Assembly (NCBI GenBank): GCA_034666665.1
Contig: JAXDLK010000334.1
Span: 1-10,995 of the forward strand
From: JAXDLK01 sp034666665
GTDB lineage: Bacteria > Desulfobacterota > Binatia > JACPRU01
DNA: 10,995 bases
Direction: 5' to 3'
Shown: positions 1-7,600 of the stretch, piece by piece
How positions within the stretch are numbered: the first letter of the stretch is position 1
How the letters are laid out: every line of letters begins with the position of its first letter
The notes under the pieces: model-generated
Told to the model about the DNA's origin: nothing
Databases searched by the model: none
The model's input: the letters and a program-made list of their open reading frames with translations, nothing else
Made by a program: the position numbers and the translations under genes

Positions 1-329
1 GCGTTGACGATCGGCGCGATCCCGAGGATCCCGATCCACAAACGCTGCTGCTCCCGAGCGACGTCGGGGAGCACGCCGAGCAGGAAGATCACGAAACCGA
101 GCAGGCAGACGTTCAGCAGGTAGGCCGCGGACACGAGCGTGGCACCGGCTTCGTCGCGGAGCGGCGAATACATACCGAGGAGGAGCGTGGCCGCGCTGAC
201 CGTCGACGCGATCAGCACGAGCGCGACGAAGACGTAATCGGGCGGGCTCATGTAGCCCTGCGAGCGGGCCACACCGACGGCGAATACGGCTGCGTTCATT
301 ACCAACGCAGCGGCGCGGAGGAGAGGCAT
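1..329 (-). CDS. Partial integral membrane protein, function unknown (N-terminal ~110 residues)
   Basis: I read this frame directly from the reverse strand. It opens with ATG at 329-327 and stays open to the left edge, giving about 109 complete residues; the C-terminus lies outside the window. An in-frame TAG lies five codons upstream of the ATG, so the start is well bounded, although no good ribosome binding site is visible (GGTAGAACC is the nearest purine-rich stretch). The product is strongly hydrophobic. It has likely membrane segments around residues 3-18, 31-50, 60-85 and from about 97 to the edge, separated by short polar loops such as RSQGYMSPPD, YSPLRDEAG and PDVAREQQR. I do not recognise a family and no catalytic motif is visible. 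It lies downstream of the barrel gene on the same strand, but a 135-bp gap with a palindromic element separates them, so it is probably a separate unit. Confidence 0.6.
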   Translation of the reverse strand, partial: MPLLRAAALVMNAAVFAVGVARSQGYMSPPDYVFVALVLIASTVSAATLLLGMYSPLRDEAGATLVSAAYLLNVCLLGFVIFLLGVLPDVAREQQRLWIGILGIAPIVN

Positions 330-464
330 GGACGACAGGTTCTACCAGGCAACCTGACCGTTCGCTACGCGCCAAACCGCCAGCAGAGAGCAGACCCTGA
401 CCCATCCCTTCGGGCACCCTCTCCCTGGTGGAAGGGAAAGGGATCAACGCGTGCATGGCCGCCC
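330..464. other. Intergenic region between barrel gene and partial membrane protein gene
   Basis: These 135 bases hold the palindromic CCCTCTCC-type element at 394-442 and otherwise nothing I can name. Because both flanking genes are on the minus strand, the region must contain the 3' end of the barrel transcript and probably the promoter for the partial membrane gene. I cannot pick out a convincing -35/-10 pair. The very short plus-strand frame starting ATG at 328 ends after nine codons and is not supported as a gene. Confidence 0.5.
394..442. repeat. Dispersed-type palindromic element (CCCTCTCC / GGGAGAGGG family), possible terminator of the barrel gene
   Basis: On the plus strand CCCTCTCCC is followed, after a TGGTGGAA loop, by GGGAAAGGG, an inverted repeat matching 8 of 9 positions. 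Just before it lies CCCTTCGGG, a second tiny palindrome, and before that ACCCTGACCC. Read on the minus strand the order is GGGAGAGGG, then GTGCCCGAAGGG, then GGGTCAGGGT. That is the layout of a short palindromic repeat I recall as common in intergenic DNA of GC-rich proteobacterial genomes. It starts 22 bases past the barrel gene's stop codon, so it could end or stabilise that transcript. There is no T-tract, so a classical intrinsic terminator is not shown. A related sequence occurs at 8950-8987. Confidence 0.6.
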
Positions 465-1739
465 TCAGAACGTGTGGCCGAAGACGAGGTAGATGAGACC
501 CTTCTCCTCGTCGCTGAAGCCCACGTCCACGCGCGCGATCAGCGCCTTGCCGAGCGCGAACCGGGCCCCACCGCCGTAGCTGTAGCGGAAATCCTCGAAG
601 AGCCGTGGCAGCAGCCGCCGGTTGACGTGGAATTCGTCCGACAGATCTCCCTCGTCGATGAACACGCGCCCCATGTCGCCGAACGCCACGCCGTCGATCC
701 GTACGCGCCAGATGTCGATGAAGTTGAAGTCGAACACCTTGATCCGGTACTCGAGGTTGATCATCACGCGGCTCTCGCCGAGGAAGCGCTGATAGAAGTA
801 ACCGCGGAGGTCGTACGGGCCGCCGAGGGACGCGAGATCGAAGAACGGGATCTCCCGCTTCTTCGAGTCCATGAAGGTGCCGCCGATGTGGAGACCGAGC
901 ACCTGGCTACGCGTCGGGATCGGGTAGAGGTAACTCCCGTCCGCGATGTACGCCGTGTACTGGAAGTCGTTGCCGAGCGCCTTGTTCACGTGCTCGAGCT
1001 TGAACGCGAAGCTCCAGCCGCGCGTGGGCCGCGTGATGTCCAGGCGATTGTTGTAGACGAGCGAGAACCCGAACGGGCTGGTGCGGCCGCCGTGCACGCC
1101 CGACAGGTCCGGGAAGAGGTCCACCGTGGCCGGCGTCCGGCCCTGAAGGTCGCCATGGCGGATGTCCACCTGGTGAAAGCCTCCGGTGAGCGCGAGCGTC
1201 AGACGATCGATCGGCCGCCCGCCGAACGTGACCAGCGCGGTGACGATCTGCTCCTCGTGCGTCGACAGCTCGTCCGGACCGACCTCGTTGTTGCCGAGGC
1301 CGAAGAACTCCTTGGTGGGATCGCGCGAGTACTCGGCCTCGACCATCGCGACCAGCAGGTTGTTCCAGAGGTGCGGCAGCGCGGCCACGGTGGCGAGCTT
1401 CTGCTGCCCCTCGAGGGCGTACACGCCATCGATGTCGAACGTGGCGTGCAAGGGTCCGAAATCGCGGTGCGTGAACTTGATGCCGCCGTTCGGTCCCTTC
1501 TCGGGGCTGAAGCCGAGCTGCGGCAGAAGAGCCCACGGGCGCTCCGACGCCTTCTTCTCCTTCTGCTCCGCTTCCTCCTCGTGATCGACCGGATCGCGGA
1601 AGCGCTTGCGCTCTTCCGGCGACATCATGATGTCGCCGAGGCTCCGCTCGGTGTCGAGGATGTCCCGCGCGCTGGCAGTGGTCATCCACGAGGTCGACGC
1701 GAGCAGCGCCGCGAGCCCTGCGCAGAGTCGGAGGTTCAC
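465..1739 (-). CDS. Omp85/BamA-type (surface antigen D15) outer-membrane beta-barrel protein without POTRA domains
   Basis: The 424-residue product starts with a Sec signal peptide (residues 1-24, cleavage likely after TASA). A short charged linker rich in E and K follows (about 41-66), then one long stretch of alternating polar/hydrophobic strands to the C-terminus. Omp85 hallmarks are visible: RPTRGWSF (237-244), GGPYDLRGYFYQRF with the LRGY motif (311-314), GDMGRVF (354-360) and a terminal phenylalanine in GHTF. BamA and TamA are much longer because of N-terminal POTRA domains; here the mature protein is about barrel-sized, so POTRA domains are absent. Members of the superfamily insert or translocate proteins or lipids at the outer membrane; the substrate here is unknown. 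I chose GTG at 1739 because it immediately precedes the signal peptide. The frame extends upstream to 2123 but would run through the inverted repeat and into the permease gene. No strong ribosome binding site precedes the GTG. Confidence 0.85.
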   Translation of the reverse strand: MNLRLCAGLAALLASTSWMTTASARDILDTERSLGDIMMSPEERKRFRDPVDHEEEAEQKEKKASERPWALLPQLGFSPEKGPNGGIKFTHRDFGPLHATFDIDGVYALEGQQKLATVAALPHLWNNLLVAMVEAEYSRDPTKEFFGLGNNEVGPDELSTHEEQIVTALVTFGGRPIDRLTLALTGGFHQVDIRHGDLQGRTPATVDLFPDLSGVHGGRTSPFGFSLVYNNRLDITRPTRGWSFAFKLEHVNKALGNDFQYTAYIADGSYLYPIPTRSQVLGLHIGGTFMDSKKREIPFFDLASLGGPYDLRGYFYQRFLGESRVMINLEYRIKVFDFNFIDIWRVRIDGVAFGDMGRVFIDEGDLSDEFHVNRRLLPRLFEDFRYSYGGGARFALGKALIARVDVGFSDEEKGLIYLVFGHTF

Positions 1740-1752
1740 GGGTGCGTCGTAG

Positions 1753-1867
1753 AGGGGCGTTTCACAGTTTGTGCAGTTCCGGATCCCGGACGCATGGACA
1801 CGTCGTGCGTCGAGACCTCCGGCGGGATACCCCTGCCGGAAAACTGCACAAACTGTGAAACGCCCCT
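1753..1867. repeat. Long inverted-repeat element with internal hairpins (cloverleaf-like), MITE-like or regulatory
   Basis: The arms at 1754-1778 and 1842-1866 are perfect reverse complements over 25 bases, and a further A/T pair at 1753/1867 extends the match to 26. The left arm begins GGGGCGTTTCACAG and ends TTTGTGCAGTT. The 63-base centre contains smaller palindromes: CCGGATCCCGG at 1779-1789, GACGCA/TGCGTC at 1789-1794 and 1806-1811, and CCGGCGGG...CCC(T)GCCGG at 1819-1839. The whole can therefore fold as one long stem carrying up to three short hairpins. No transposase or obvious target-site duplication is present. A non-autonomous mobile element, a REP/BIME-like repeat and a folded RNA or operator are all possible. 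It ends 13 bases before the barrel gene's GTG codon. Confidence 0.8.
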
Positions 1868-1868
1868 T

Positions 1869-1891
1869 CCTGGCGGGGGTACTAACCCAGG
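1869..1891. other. Small hairpin between permease and the inverted-repeat element
   Basis: CCTGG at 1869-1873 pairs with CCAGG at 1887-1891, and GGGT/ACCC around the loop ACTA adds an alternative inner stem. It lies 24 bases past the permease stop codon on the minus strand. It is short and has no T-tract, so it may be chance in GC-rich DNA or part of a combined 3'-end structure with the larger element next to it. Confidence 0.25.
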
Positions 1892-1915
1892 CGCGGAGCC
1901 ATCGTTTCGCCGACT

Positions 1916-3598
1916 TTACGTGCTGCGAAGATGGCGCCGGAAGAGCACGAGCCCGACGGCGAGATAGAGTGCGCCGTAGGCGAAGAGCACGGCAGTCGGC
2001 ATCAGCGCGGCCTCGACGGTCTGGCGGCGGATCATCAGATCGTTGTACGCGCTCATCGCCCACGTGGTGGGGAACGCGAGCGCAACGCGCCGCATCCAGT
2101 CGGGCTCGAGGTCGATCGGCCACCAGCAGCCGCCGATCGCGGCCATGGTGACGATCACGATCGAGCCGACCGGCAGCACGGAATCACGGGTTCGGGCGAT
2201 CGCGGCGACGACCAGCCCGAAAGCCGTTCCGGCGAACACGATTCCGGCCGTCGGCAGCGCGAGCGCCCAGGGCTGCGGACCGAGCGAAACCCCGAACGCG
2301 ATCCATCCGACGGCGAAGAGCAGCGCCATCTGCAGCATGCCGACGACGAAACGTGACCCGAGCTTGGCGACGATCGCGGCGGTGAACGGCATCGGCAGCG
2401 TCCGCAGCCGATCGAGCGTCCCCCAGTCCCGCTCGTCGAGCAGGCCGAGCGAGACACCGAGCAGAATGCCGAGCAACAGGAAGGTGACGCTGAACCCCGG
2501 CACGTTCTGGTCGAACGTGTTCAGCCGCTTGGGAGCGCCCGTGACGCTGGTCTCCTCGACCTCGACCGTCCCCGGGAATTTCGCTTCCGGCGGCTGCGGA
2601 ATCTTCGGCAAGTCGAGCCGCGGAAAATCCGGCACCCTCGGCACCGCGACCCGCGGCAGGCGCCCCAGCGTCTGGAACTTGATCGACGCTCCGAGAACGC
2701 GGTTCGCAAGCTCCTCGGGATCCGCGGCCGCCAGAGACTGGATGCTCGGCGGCAGCACCGGAAGGCGCGGCGGGGGCGGCAGCGCCTTCGCCACCGGTCC
2801 GACCCGCTCCTCGACCTGTCGCTGCCACTCCTCGAGCTGACGCTTCGTGGCGCTCAGGTCGGCGAGGAACGCCTTCAGCGGCGCGAGCTCGCGCGTGAGC
2901 CGTTCGCGGACGCGCGTCGACCGTTTGGTCGCCGCCGAGGCGATGTCCTCGTCGAGCTCGTCGGCGGCGCGCTTCCGCGCCTCGGTCATCCGATCGACGA
3001 TCTCCTCGCGCATGGCAGCGAGCGCGGCGCGAAACTCCTCGGCCTTCTGGCGAAACTCTCGCGTGGCGCTCTCGAAGCCGGCATGCGCGGCGAGCGCCTG
3101 GTCGCGTGCCTCGGCGAGGTGCTCGCCCGCCTTCTTGCGGCTCGCCACCTCGAGCTCGTGCCGGAGCTCCTGAACGAGCGTCCGTACGTTGGCGATCTGC
3201 AGATACTTGGCCGGGTCGGTGTAGAGGAGGACCTGTCCCGGCCGACCGGCGGCTACCGCCGCGGTCGTCCCTGCAGGAAAAATCAGCGCCGCGCCCACGT
3301 CGTCGTCGCGGATCCGGCTCGCCGCCTCGCCCCGGTCCGCGACGATCTGGATCCGCACCTCGTCGCCCTTCTCGAGTCGCTCGCGCGCGAGCTCCGCCAG
3401 TCGCCCGCGATCTTCGTCCACGAGCAGCAGCACGGGAGGCGTCGAGCCTTGGGCCGAGCTGCCGTAGAGGCTCGCCAGTGAGAACCCCGCGACCGTGATC
3501 ACCACGATCGGCGCGATGGTCAGGAAGATCAGCGCGGGCCGGTCGCGAAGGAGCAGCAGCAGATCCTTGCGAAAAGCGGCAATCAGCCCCTGAACCAT
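1916..3598 (-). CDS. ABC-2 type transporter permease with long extracytoplasmic coiled-coil domain
   Basis: The 560-residue product is the membrane subunit of an ABC exporter whose ATPase is encoded just upstream. The first membrane helix is at about 22-44. A large region outside the cytoplasm follows (about 45-365): a mixed domain (55-135), a heptad-rich coiled coil (about 137-270) and a proline-rich stretch (273-342, with PPPPRLP and repeated P-R-V/L/I-P units). Five C-terminal helices lie at about 368-387, 413-434, 447-468, 477-497 and 533-553. Between the first two of these is a cytoplasmic coupling segment (ERDWGTLDRLRTLPMP), and GGCWWPI (489-495) resembles the GGxWxP motif of the ABC-2 permease family. 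ATG at 3598 overlaps the ATPase stop by one base (TGATG), with GGGAG four bases ahead. GTG at 3601 is an alternative that adds one residue. The one-helix/large loop/five-helix plan recalls YhgE/Pip-type proteins. The substrate cannot be told from sequence. Confidence 0.88.
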   Translation of the reverse strand: MVQGLIAAFRKDLLLLLRDRPALIFLTIAPIVVITVAGFSLASLYGSSAQGSTPPVLLLVDEDRGRLAELARERLEKGDEVRIQIVADRGEAASRIRDDDVGAALIFPAGTTAAVAAGRPGQVLLYTDPAKYLQIANVRTLVQELRHELEVASRKKAGEHLAEARDQALAAHAGFESATREFRQKAEEFRAALAAMREEIVDRMTEARKRAADELDEDIASAATKRSTRVRERLTRELAPLKAFLADLSATKRQLEEWQRQVEERVGPVAKALPPPPRLPVLPPSIQSLAAADPEELANRVLGASIKFQTLGRLPRVAVPRVPDFPRLDLPKIPQPPEAKFPGTVEVEETSVTGAPKRLNTFDQNVPGFSVTFLLLGILLGVSLGLLDERDWGTLDRLRTLPMPFTAAIVAKLGSRFVVGMLQMALLFAVGWIAFGVSLGPQPWALALPTAGIVFAGTAFGLVVAAIARTRDSVLPVGSIVIVTMAAIGGCWWPIDLEPDWMRRVALAFPTTWAMSAYNDLMIRRQTVEAALMPTAVLFAYGALYLAVGLVLFRRHLRST

Positions 3599-4584
3599 CA
3601 CGCTCCCGCCACCGCGCCGGCGTCCCCGCGGTCGCGCAGCGCACGGCCGGTCAGCTGGAAGAAGACGTCTGCCAGATTCGGCCGGTGGAGCCGGAGGTCG
3701 AGCACGTCGCCGCCGGCGCGGGCGACGGACATCAGGAGCGTCGGTACGGCTGCGGCGTCCGCGACCGCGAGCGCCAGCTCCGCCCCGGAGCGCTCGAGGA
3801 CACGAGCGCCGAAGATGTCCGGGTTCCAGCCGTCAGGCAACGTGACGCTCATGCGAAGGCGGATCACGGGTGTCATGCCCGTCCCCCTGACGAGCTCGGC
3901 CGGGGTACCCGACGCGACCACCTGCCCTTCGTCCAGCAGGATCACCCGGGAGCAAAGCCTCTCCGCCTCGTCCATGTCGTGGGTGCTGTAAAGGATGGAA
4001 GCGCCCTCCGCGGCGAGGCTGGTGACCGCCTCGAAGATGCGCTCTCGCGACTGCGGGTCGACGCCGACGGTCGGCTCGTCGAGCAGCAGCACCGGGGGAC
4101 GATGAAGGATTCCGCAGGCGAGGTTCAGCCGGCGCCGCATCCCCGAGGAGAGCCGCTCGACCGGCTCCGCGCTGCGCTCGCCGAGACCGACGAGGGCCGC
4201 CGCCCAGTCCACCGCCTCGCGGGCACGGCCTCCGCTCAGCCCCTGAGCTCGAACGAAGAAGTCGAGGTTCTGGCTCGCGCTCAGCGTCGGGTACACGGCC
4301 GTTCGCTGCGGCACGAGGCCGATCGCGCCTCGCGCCGCTCGAGCCCGGTCCGGCAGCCGGTGGCCGGCGACGAAGACGATGCCGCGATCCGGCGGCACGA
4401 GCGTCGCCAAGATCGAGAGCGTGGTCGACTTGCCGGCGCCGTTCGGCCCGAGAAGACCGACGATCTCTCCCTCGCCGACCTCGAACGTCACCCCGTCGAG
4501 CACGGTGCGCGCGCCGTACTGCTTGCGCAGCCCCTCCACCGAGATCCGTGCCCCCACGGCGCGAAGATATTGAACAAACGGCAT
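3598..4584 (-). CDS. ABC transporter ATP-binding protein (ABC-2 / DrrA-NatA type exporter ATPase)
   Basis: The 328-residue protein has every motif of an ABC ATPase: Walker A GPNGAGKST (46-54), Q-loop Q93, signature LSSGMRRR (145-152), Walker B VLLLDE (165-170), D-loop (VGVD, 173-176) and H-loop H202 in STHDMDEAE. It would power the permease encoded by the next gene, which it overlaps by one base. The signature and the STHDMDEAE tail fit the DrrA/NatA/CcmA-like group of exporter ATPases. The extra C-terminal part (about 230-320, ending near RPNLADVFFQLTGRALRD) is also typical of that group. ATG at 4584 was chosen as the first start. GTG at 4557 gives an N-terminus closer to the usual ABC start (GARISVEGLRKQYG) and is a real alternative; neither has a strong ribosome binding site. 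The gene is divergent from the hybrid kinase gene, with only about 75 bp between them. Confidence 0.93.
   Translation of the reverse strand: MPFVQYLRAVGARISVEGLRKQYGARTVLDGVTFEVGEGEIVGLLGPNGAGKSTTLSILATLVPPDRGIVFVAGHRLPDRARAARGAIGLVPQRTAVYPTLSASQNLDFFVRAQGLSGGRAREAVDWAAALVGLGERSAEPVERLSSGMRRRLNLACGILHRPPVLLLDEPTVGVDPQSRERIFEAVTSLAAEGASILYSTHDMDEAERLCSRVILLDEGQVVASGTPAELVRGTGMTPVIRLRMSVTLPDGWNPDIFGARVLERSGAELALAVADAAAVPTLLMSVARAGGDVLDLRLHRPNLADVFFQLTGRALRDRGDAGAVAGA
3603..3607 (-). promoter_or_regulatory. Ribosome binding site of the ABC permease, inside the ATPase 3' end
   Basis: GGGAG on the minus strand lies four bases ahead of ATG 3598 and only one base ahead of the alternative GTG 3601. 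This spacing favours the ATG. The site lies within the last codons of the ATPase gene, consistent with translational coupling of the two subunits. Confidence 0.5.
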
Positions 4585-4658
4585 TCGAGGTCCATAGCCG
4601 GAAGGCTGCGGGTGGCGCTCGAGCGCGGTCCGTGCCCCAGGATCACCGTCTCAAGCCC
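4585..4658. promoter_or_regulatory. Divergent intergenic region (exporter operon / hybrid kinase) with a 12-bp palindrome
   Basis: This short gap must carry the start signals for both the minus-strand exporter genes and the plus-strand kinase, unless the promoters lie inside the opposite gene. At 4615-4626 it contains GCGCTCGAGCGC, a perfect 12-bp palindrome that could be a binding site for a dimeric regulator. Perfect short palindromes also arise by chance in GC-rich DNA. I see no convincing -35/-10 pair in either direction. Confidence 0.35.
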
Positions 4659-7600
4659 GTGGAAACCTCGACGACGCCAAGCGGCTGGATCCGGGCGCTG
4701 CCGGCGGCCGGTGCGGTGAGCGCTGCCGTCTCCGCGGGAGCGGCGGCCATGACCTGGACGGGAGCGACGGGCACGATCGGCACCGCCATCGCGGTGAGCG
4801 CGGCACTGGTGAGCCTGATCGCCTTCGCCCTCGCGGTTGCGGATCGCATGACGCGGACGGCGCAGCGAGCGGACGAATCCCGCGGTCGTTTCGAGCTCGA
4901 GAGGCTCGCGCGCGCCGAGGCGGAGCGGGCGGAGCTCCGCTATCGCGAATTCCTCCAGGGCCTCGATGCGATCGTCTGGGAGGCGCAGCGGGACCCGGTG
5001 CGCTTCACGTTCGTGAGCGAGCGCGCAAGAAAGATCCTCGGTTACCGGATCGAGCGTTGGCTCATGGAGCCCGACTTCTGGATGAGCCGTGTCCATCCCG
5101 AGGACCGGGACCGGGTGGCGCGCTCGTGGGAATCGGCGCGCGACGGCCAGAGCTTCGAAGTCGAATACCGTGCGCTCGCGGCGGACGGCCGCGTCGTCTG
5201 GCTCGACGAGACGGTCCGGGTGATCGCCGACGATCGCGGCGGTTCACCGCGATTGCACGGTCTCATCGTCGACGTCACGGAACGGAAGCTCGCGGAGCAG
5301 CGCTTGGCCGCGCAGCACGGGGTGACCGCGGTCCTCGCCGATGCCGCCAGCCTGACCGATGCCGCGCCATCGCTCCTGGCAGCGATGTGCGACAATCTCG
5401 GCTGGGAGGTGGGCGCGCTGTGGATCGTCGATCGACGGACGCAGGTGCTGCGACCCGTCGACGTATGCGTCGGCCCGACCTCGCCCGGCCGCCGCTTCGC
5501 CGCTCTCAGCCGCAGCGTCAGCTTTCCGAAAAACGTCGGACTTCCCGGGCGCATCTGGAAGACCGGCGAGGCGGCGTGGATCGAGGACGTGCTTCGCGAG
5601 CCCAACTTCCCGCGCGCACCCACCGCCGTGAAGGACGGCCTGCACACCGCCTTCGCCTTCCCGATCTGCCTCGGGAAAGAATTTCTCGGCGTGCTCGAAT
5701 TCTTCAGCCGCGAGATTCGGCCGCCCGACGACGCGGTGCTGCGGATGGCGCGCGCGATCGGTGCGCAGATCGGCCAATTCGTCGAGCGCACACGGGTCGA
5801 GGAAGAGGTGCGCCGGAGCGAGGAGCGACTGCGCCTCGCGCTCGAAGCCGCGGCCACCTGGACGTGGGAGTGGGATCTGTCCGCCGGTGATCTCGTGTGC
5901 GGCATCGATGCCGGCGTCCCCCTGGAAGGTCGGACCTATCCGGAGTTCTTGCGCTCGGTCCATCCGGACGACCGCACGCTCGTCACCGCCGCCGTCCAGC
6001 GCTCGCTCACCGAGGGCTCGGATTACGACCTGGAGCATCGGATCGTCGCGCGGGACGGACGCGAGCGATGGATCGCAGTGAAAGGACGCGCGCGGACGGA
6101 CGCGAGCGGCTCAGCGCGCCGCATGGCCGGCGTCGCCGCCGACATCTCCGCGCGCAAGGCCATGGAGGCCCAGCTCCGAGACGAGACGGAGGCGCTCGAC
6201 CGCCTCAACCGAATCGGGCAGATCCTGTCGGCGGAGCTCAGCCTCGAGAACCTCGCGCAGGCGCTCGCGGATACGGCGACGAAGCTCACCGGAGCGACGG
6301 CGGGCGCGTTCTTCTACGACGGCGGCGCTCCGCGCGACGGCTCAGGCGTGGCATGCGCGCACGCCGGCGACATGCCGGTCGAAGAGCTCCCCTGGGGATC
6401 GCCCGGTGGCCTCCAGGACCTCGCCGCCGCGGACGAGCGGCCGCTCCGCGTCGACGACGTGACGGCGGATCCTCGGTTTCGGCCTTCCGACGGCGCCAGC
6501 ACGTTCGCCCGAGCGGCCGTACGGAGCTATCTGGCCGTGCCCGTCATCTCGCGATCGGCCGAGCTGCTCGGGGGTCTCTTCGTCGGCCATCCTCGCGCGG
6601 GAGTCTTCGGCGAGCGGCACGAGCGCCTGCTCGCCGGCCTCGCCGCTCAGGCAGCGATCGCGCTCGACAATGCTCGACTCTACGAAGCCGAGCGCCGCGC
6701 CCGAGCCGACGCCGAGCGCGCGAACCGCACCAAGGACGAGTTTCTCGCGATGCTCGGCCACGAGCTGAGGAATCCGATCGGCGCGATCGCCAACAGCGTT
6801 CGCGCGCTGCAGACCCCCGGAGCGGAGGAACGCCACGACGAGTTGCTCGCTGTCATCGGTCGCCAGACGCTCAACCTGAAACGTCTCGTCGACGACCTGC
6901 TCGACGTCTCACGCCTGACTTCCGGCAAGATCGAGCTCCGGCAGGAGCCGGTCGACATCGAGCAGGTCGCGGTCCGCTGCATCTCGACGCTCGGCGCCGC
7001 CGGGATCGGCGGAGGCCATTGCGTGTCGTTCACGAGCGAGCCCGCCGTGGTGCAGGGGGATGCGACGCGTCTCGAGCAGATCCTGACGAACCTGCTCGAC
7101 AACTCGGTGAAGTACACGCCCGAAGGCGGCAGCATCCACCTGCAGGTGGCACGCCACGACGGCGAAGCGCTGATCACGATCGAGGATGACGGCATCGGCA
7201 TTCCGGCCGAGATCCTGCCGCGGATCTTCGACGTGTTCGCCCAGGGAGAGCAGCCGATCGACCGATCCCGTGGAGGGCTGGGCCTCGGCCTCACGCTCGT
7301 TCGGCGGCTCGCCGAGCTCCATGGCGGTAGCGTGCACGCGGAGAGCGAAGGGCCGGGTCGCGGCAGCCGCTTCACCGTGCGACTGCCGCTGCGCGGCCCC
7401 GCCCCGGCACCGCGGGGAGCGCCGCCGCCGGCGAGCGCTACCGCGCCGCGCCGAATTCTCGTGATCGAAGATCACGCGGATGCGCGCGAGGCGCTGCGTT
7501 CTCTGCTCGAGCTCGCCGGTCATCGGGTCGAGGCCGTCGGCGAAGGCGAGCGCGGCGTCGAGCTCGCGCTCTCGTCACGACCGGACGTCGCGCTCGTCGA

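Larger units (their letters stand above)
1740..1915. other. Intergenic region between permease and barrel genes, dominated by an inverted-repeat element
   Basis: These 176 bases separate the permease stop from the barrel start, both on the minus strand. Most of the region is the structured element at 1753-1867. A small hairpin also lies at 1869-1891 (CCTGG ... CCAGG, with GGGT/ACCC inside), on the permease side. On the minus strand a six-codon frame, MAPRLG then stop, begins just after the permease stop codon, but nothing supports it as a leader peptide. The spacer makes it uncertain whether the barrel gene is cotranscribed with the exporter genes. Confidence 0.6.

Noticed and set aside
1753..1867. 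Inverted repeat as the two ends of an insertion sequence
   Set aside because: Only 63 bases lie between the arms and no transposase is encoded, so it cannot be an autonomous insertion sequence.
1753..1867. Inverted repeat as a standard Rho-independent terminator of the permease gene
   Set aside because: The loop is very long and structured, and no run of T follows the stem on the minus strand, so a classical terminator is not supported, although a 3'-end role is not excluded.
474..1967. Long plus-strand open frame (497 codons) opposite the barrel gene
   Set aside because: Its product is a low-complexity V/E/R/H-rich sequence without family motifs and mirrors the codons of the barrel gene. 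The minus-strand product has a signal peptide, Omp85 motifs and a terminal F.
1740..2123. Upstream extension of the barrel reading frame to a 552-residue protein
   Set aside because: The extra residues would cross the inverted repeat and the end of the permease gene, and are arginine-rich and unlike a protein domain. The signal peptide begins right after GTG 1739.
4548..4658. Longer N-terminus of the hybrid kinase starting at GTG 4548
   Set aside because: It would overlap the divergent ATPase start and adds a charged, non-conserved segment ahead of the membrane helices. GTG 4632 remains possible.
3685..4719. Plus-strand open frame of 344 codons opposite the ABC ATPase
   Set aside because: The minus strand encodes Walker A, signature, Walker B and H-loop motifs. 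The plus-strand product has no recognisable domain.
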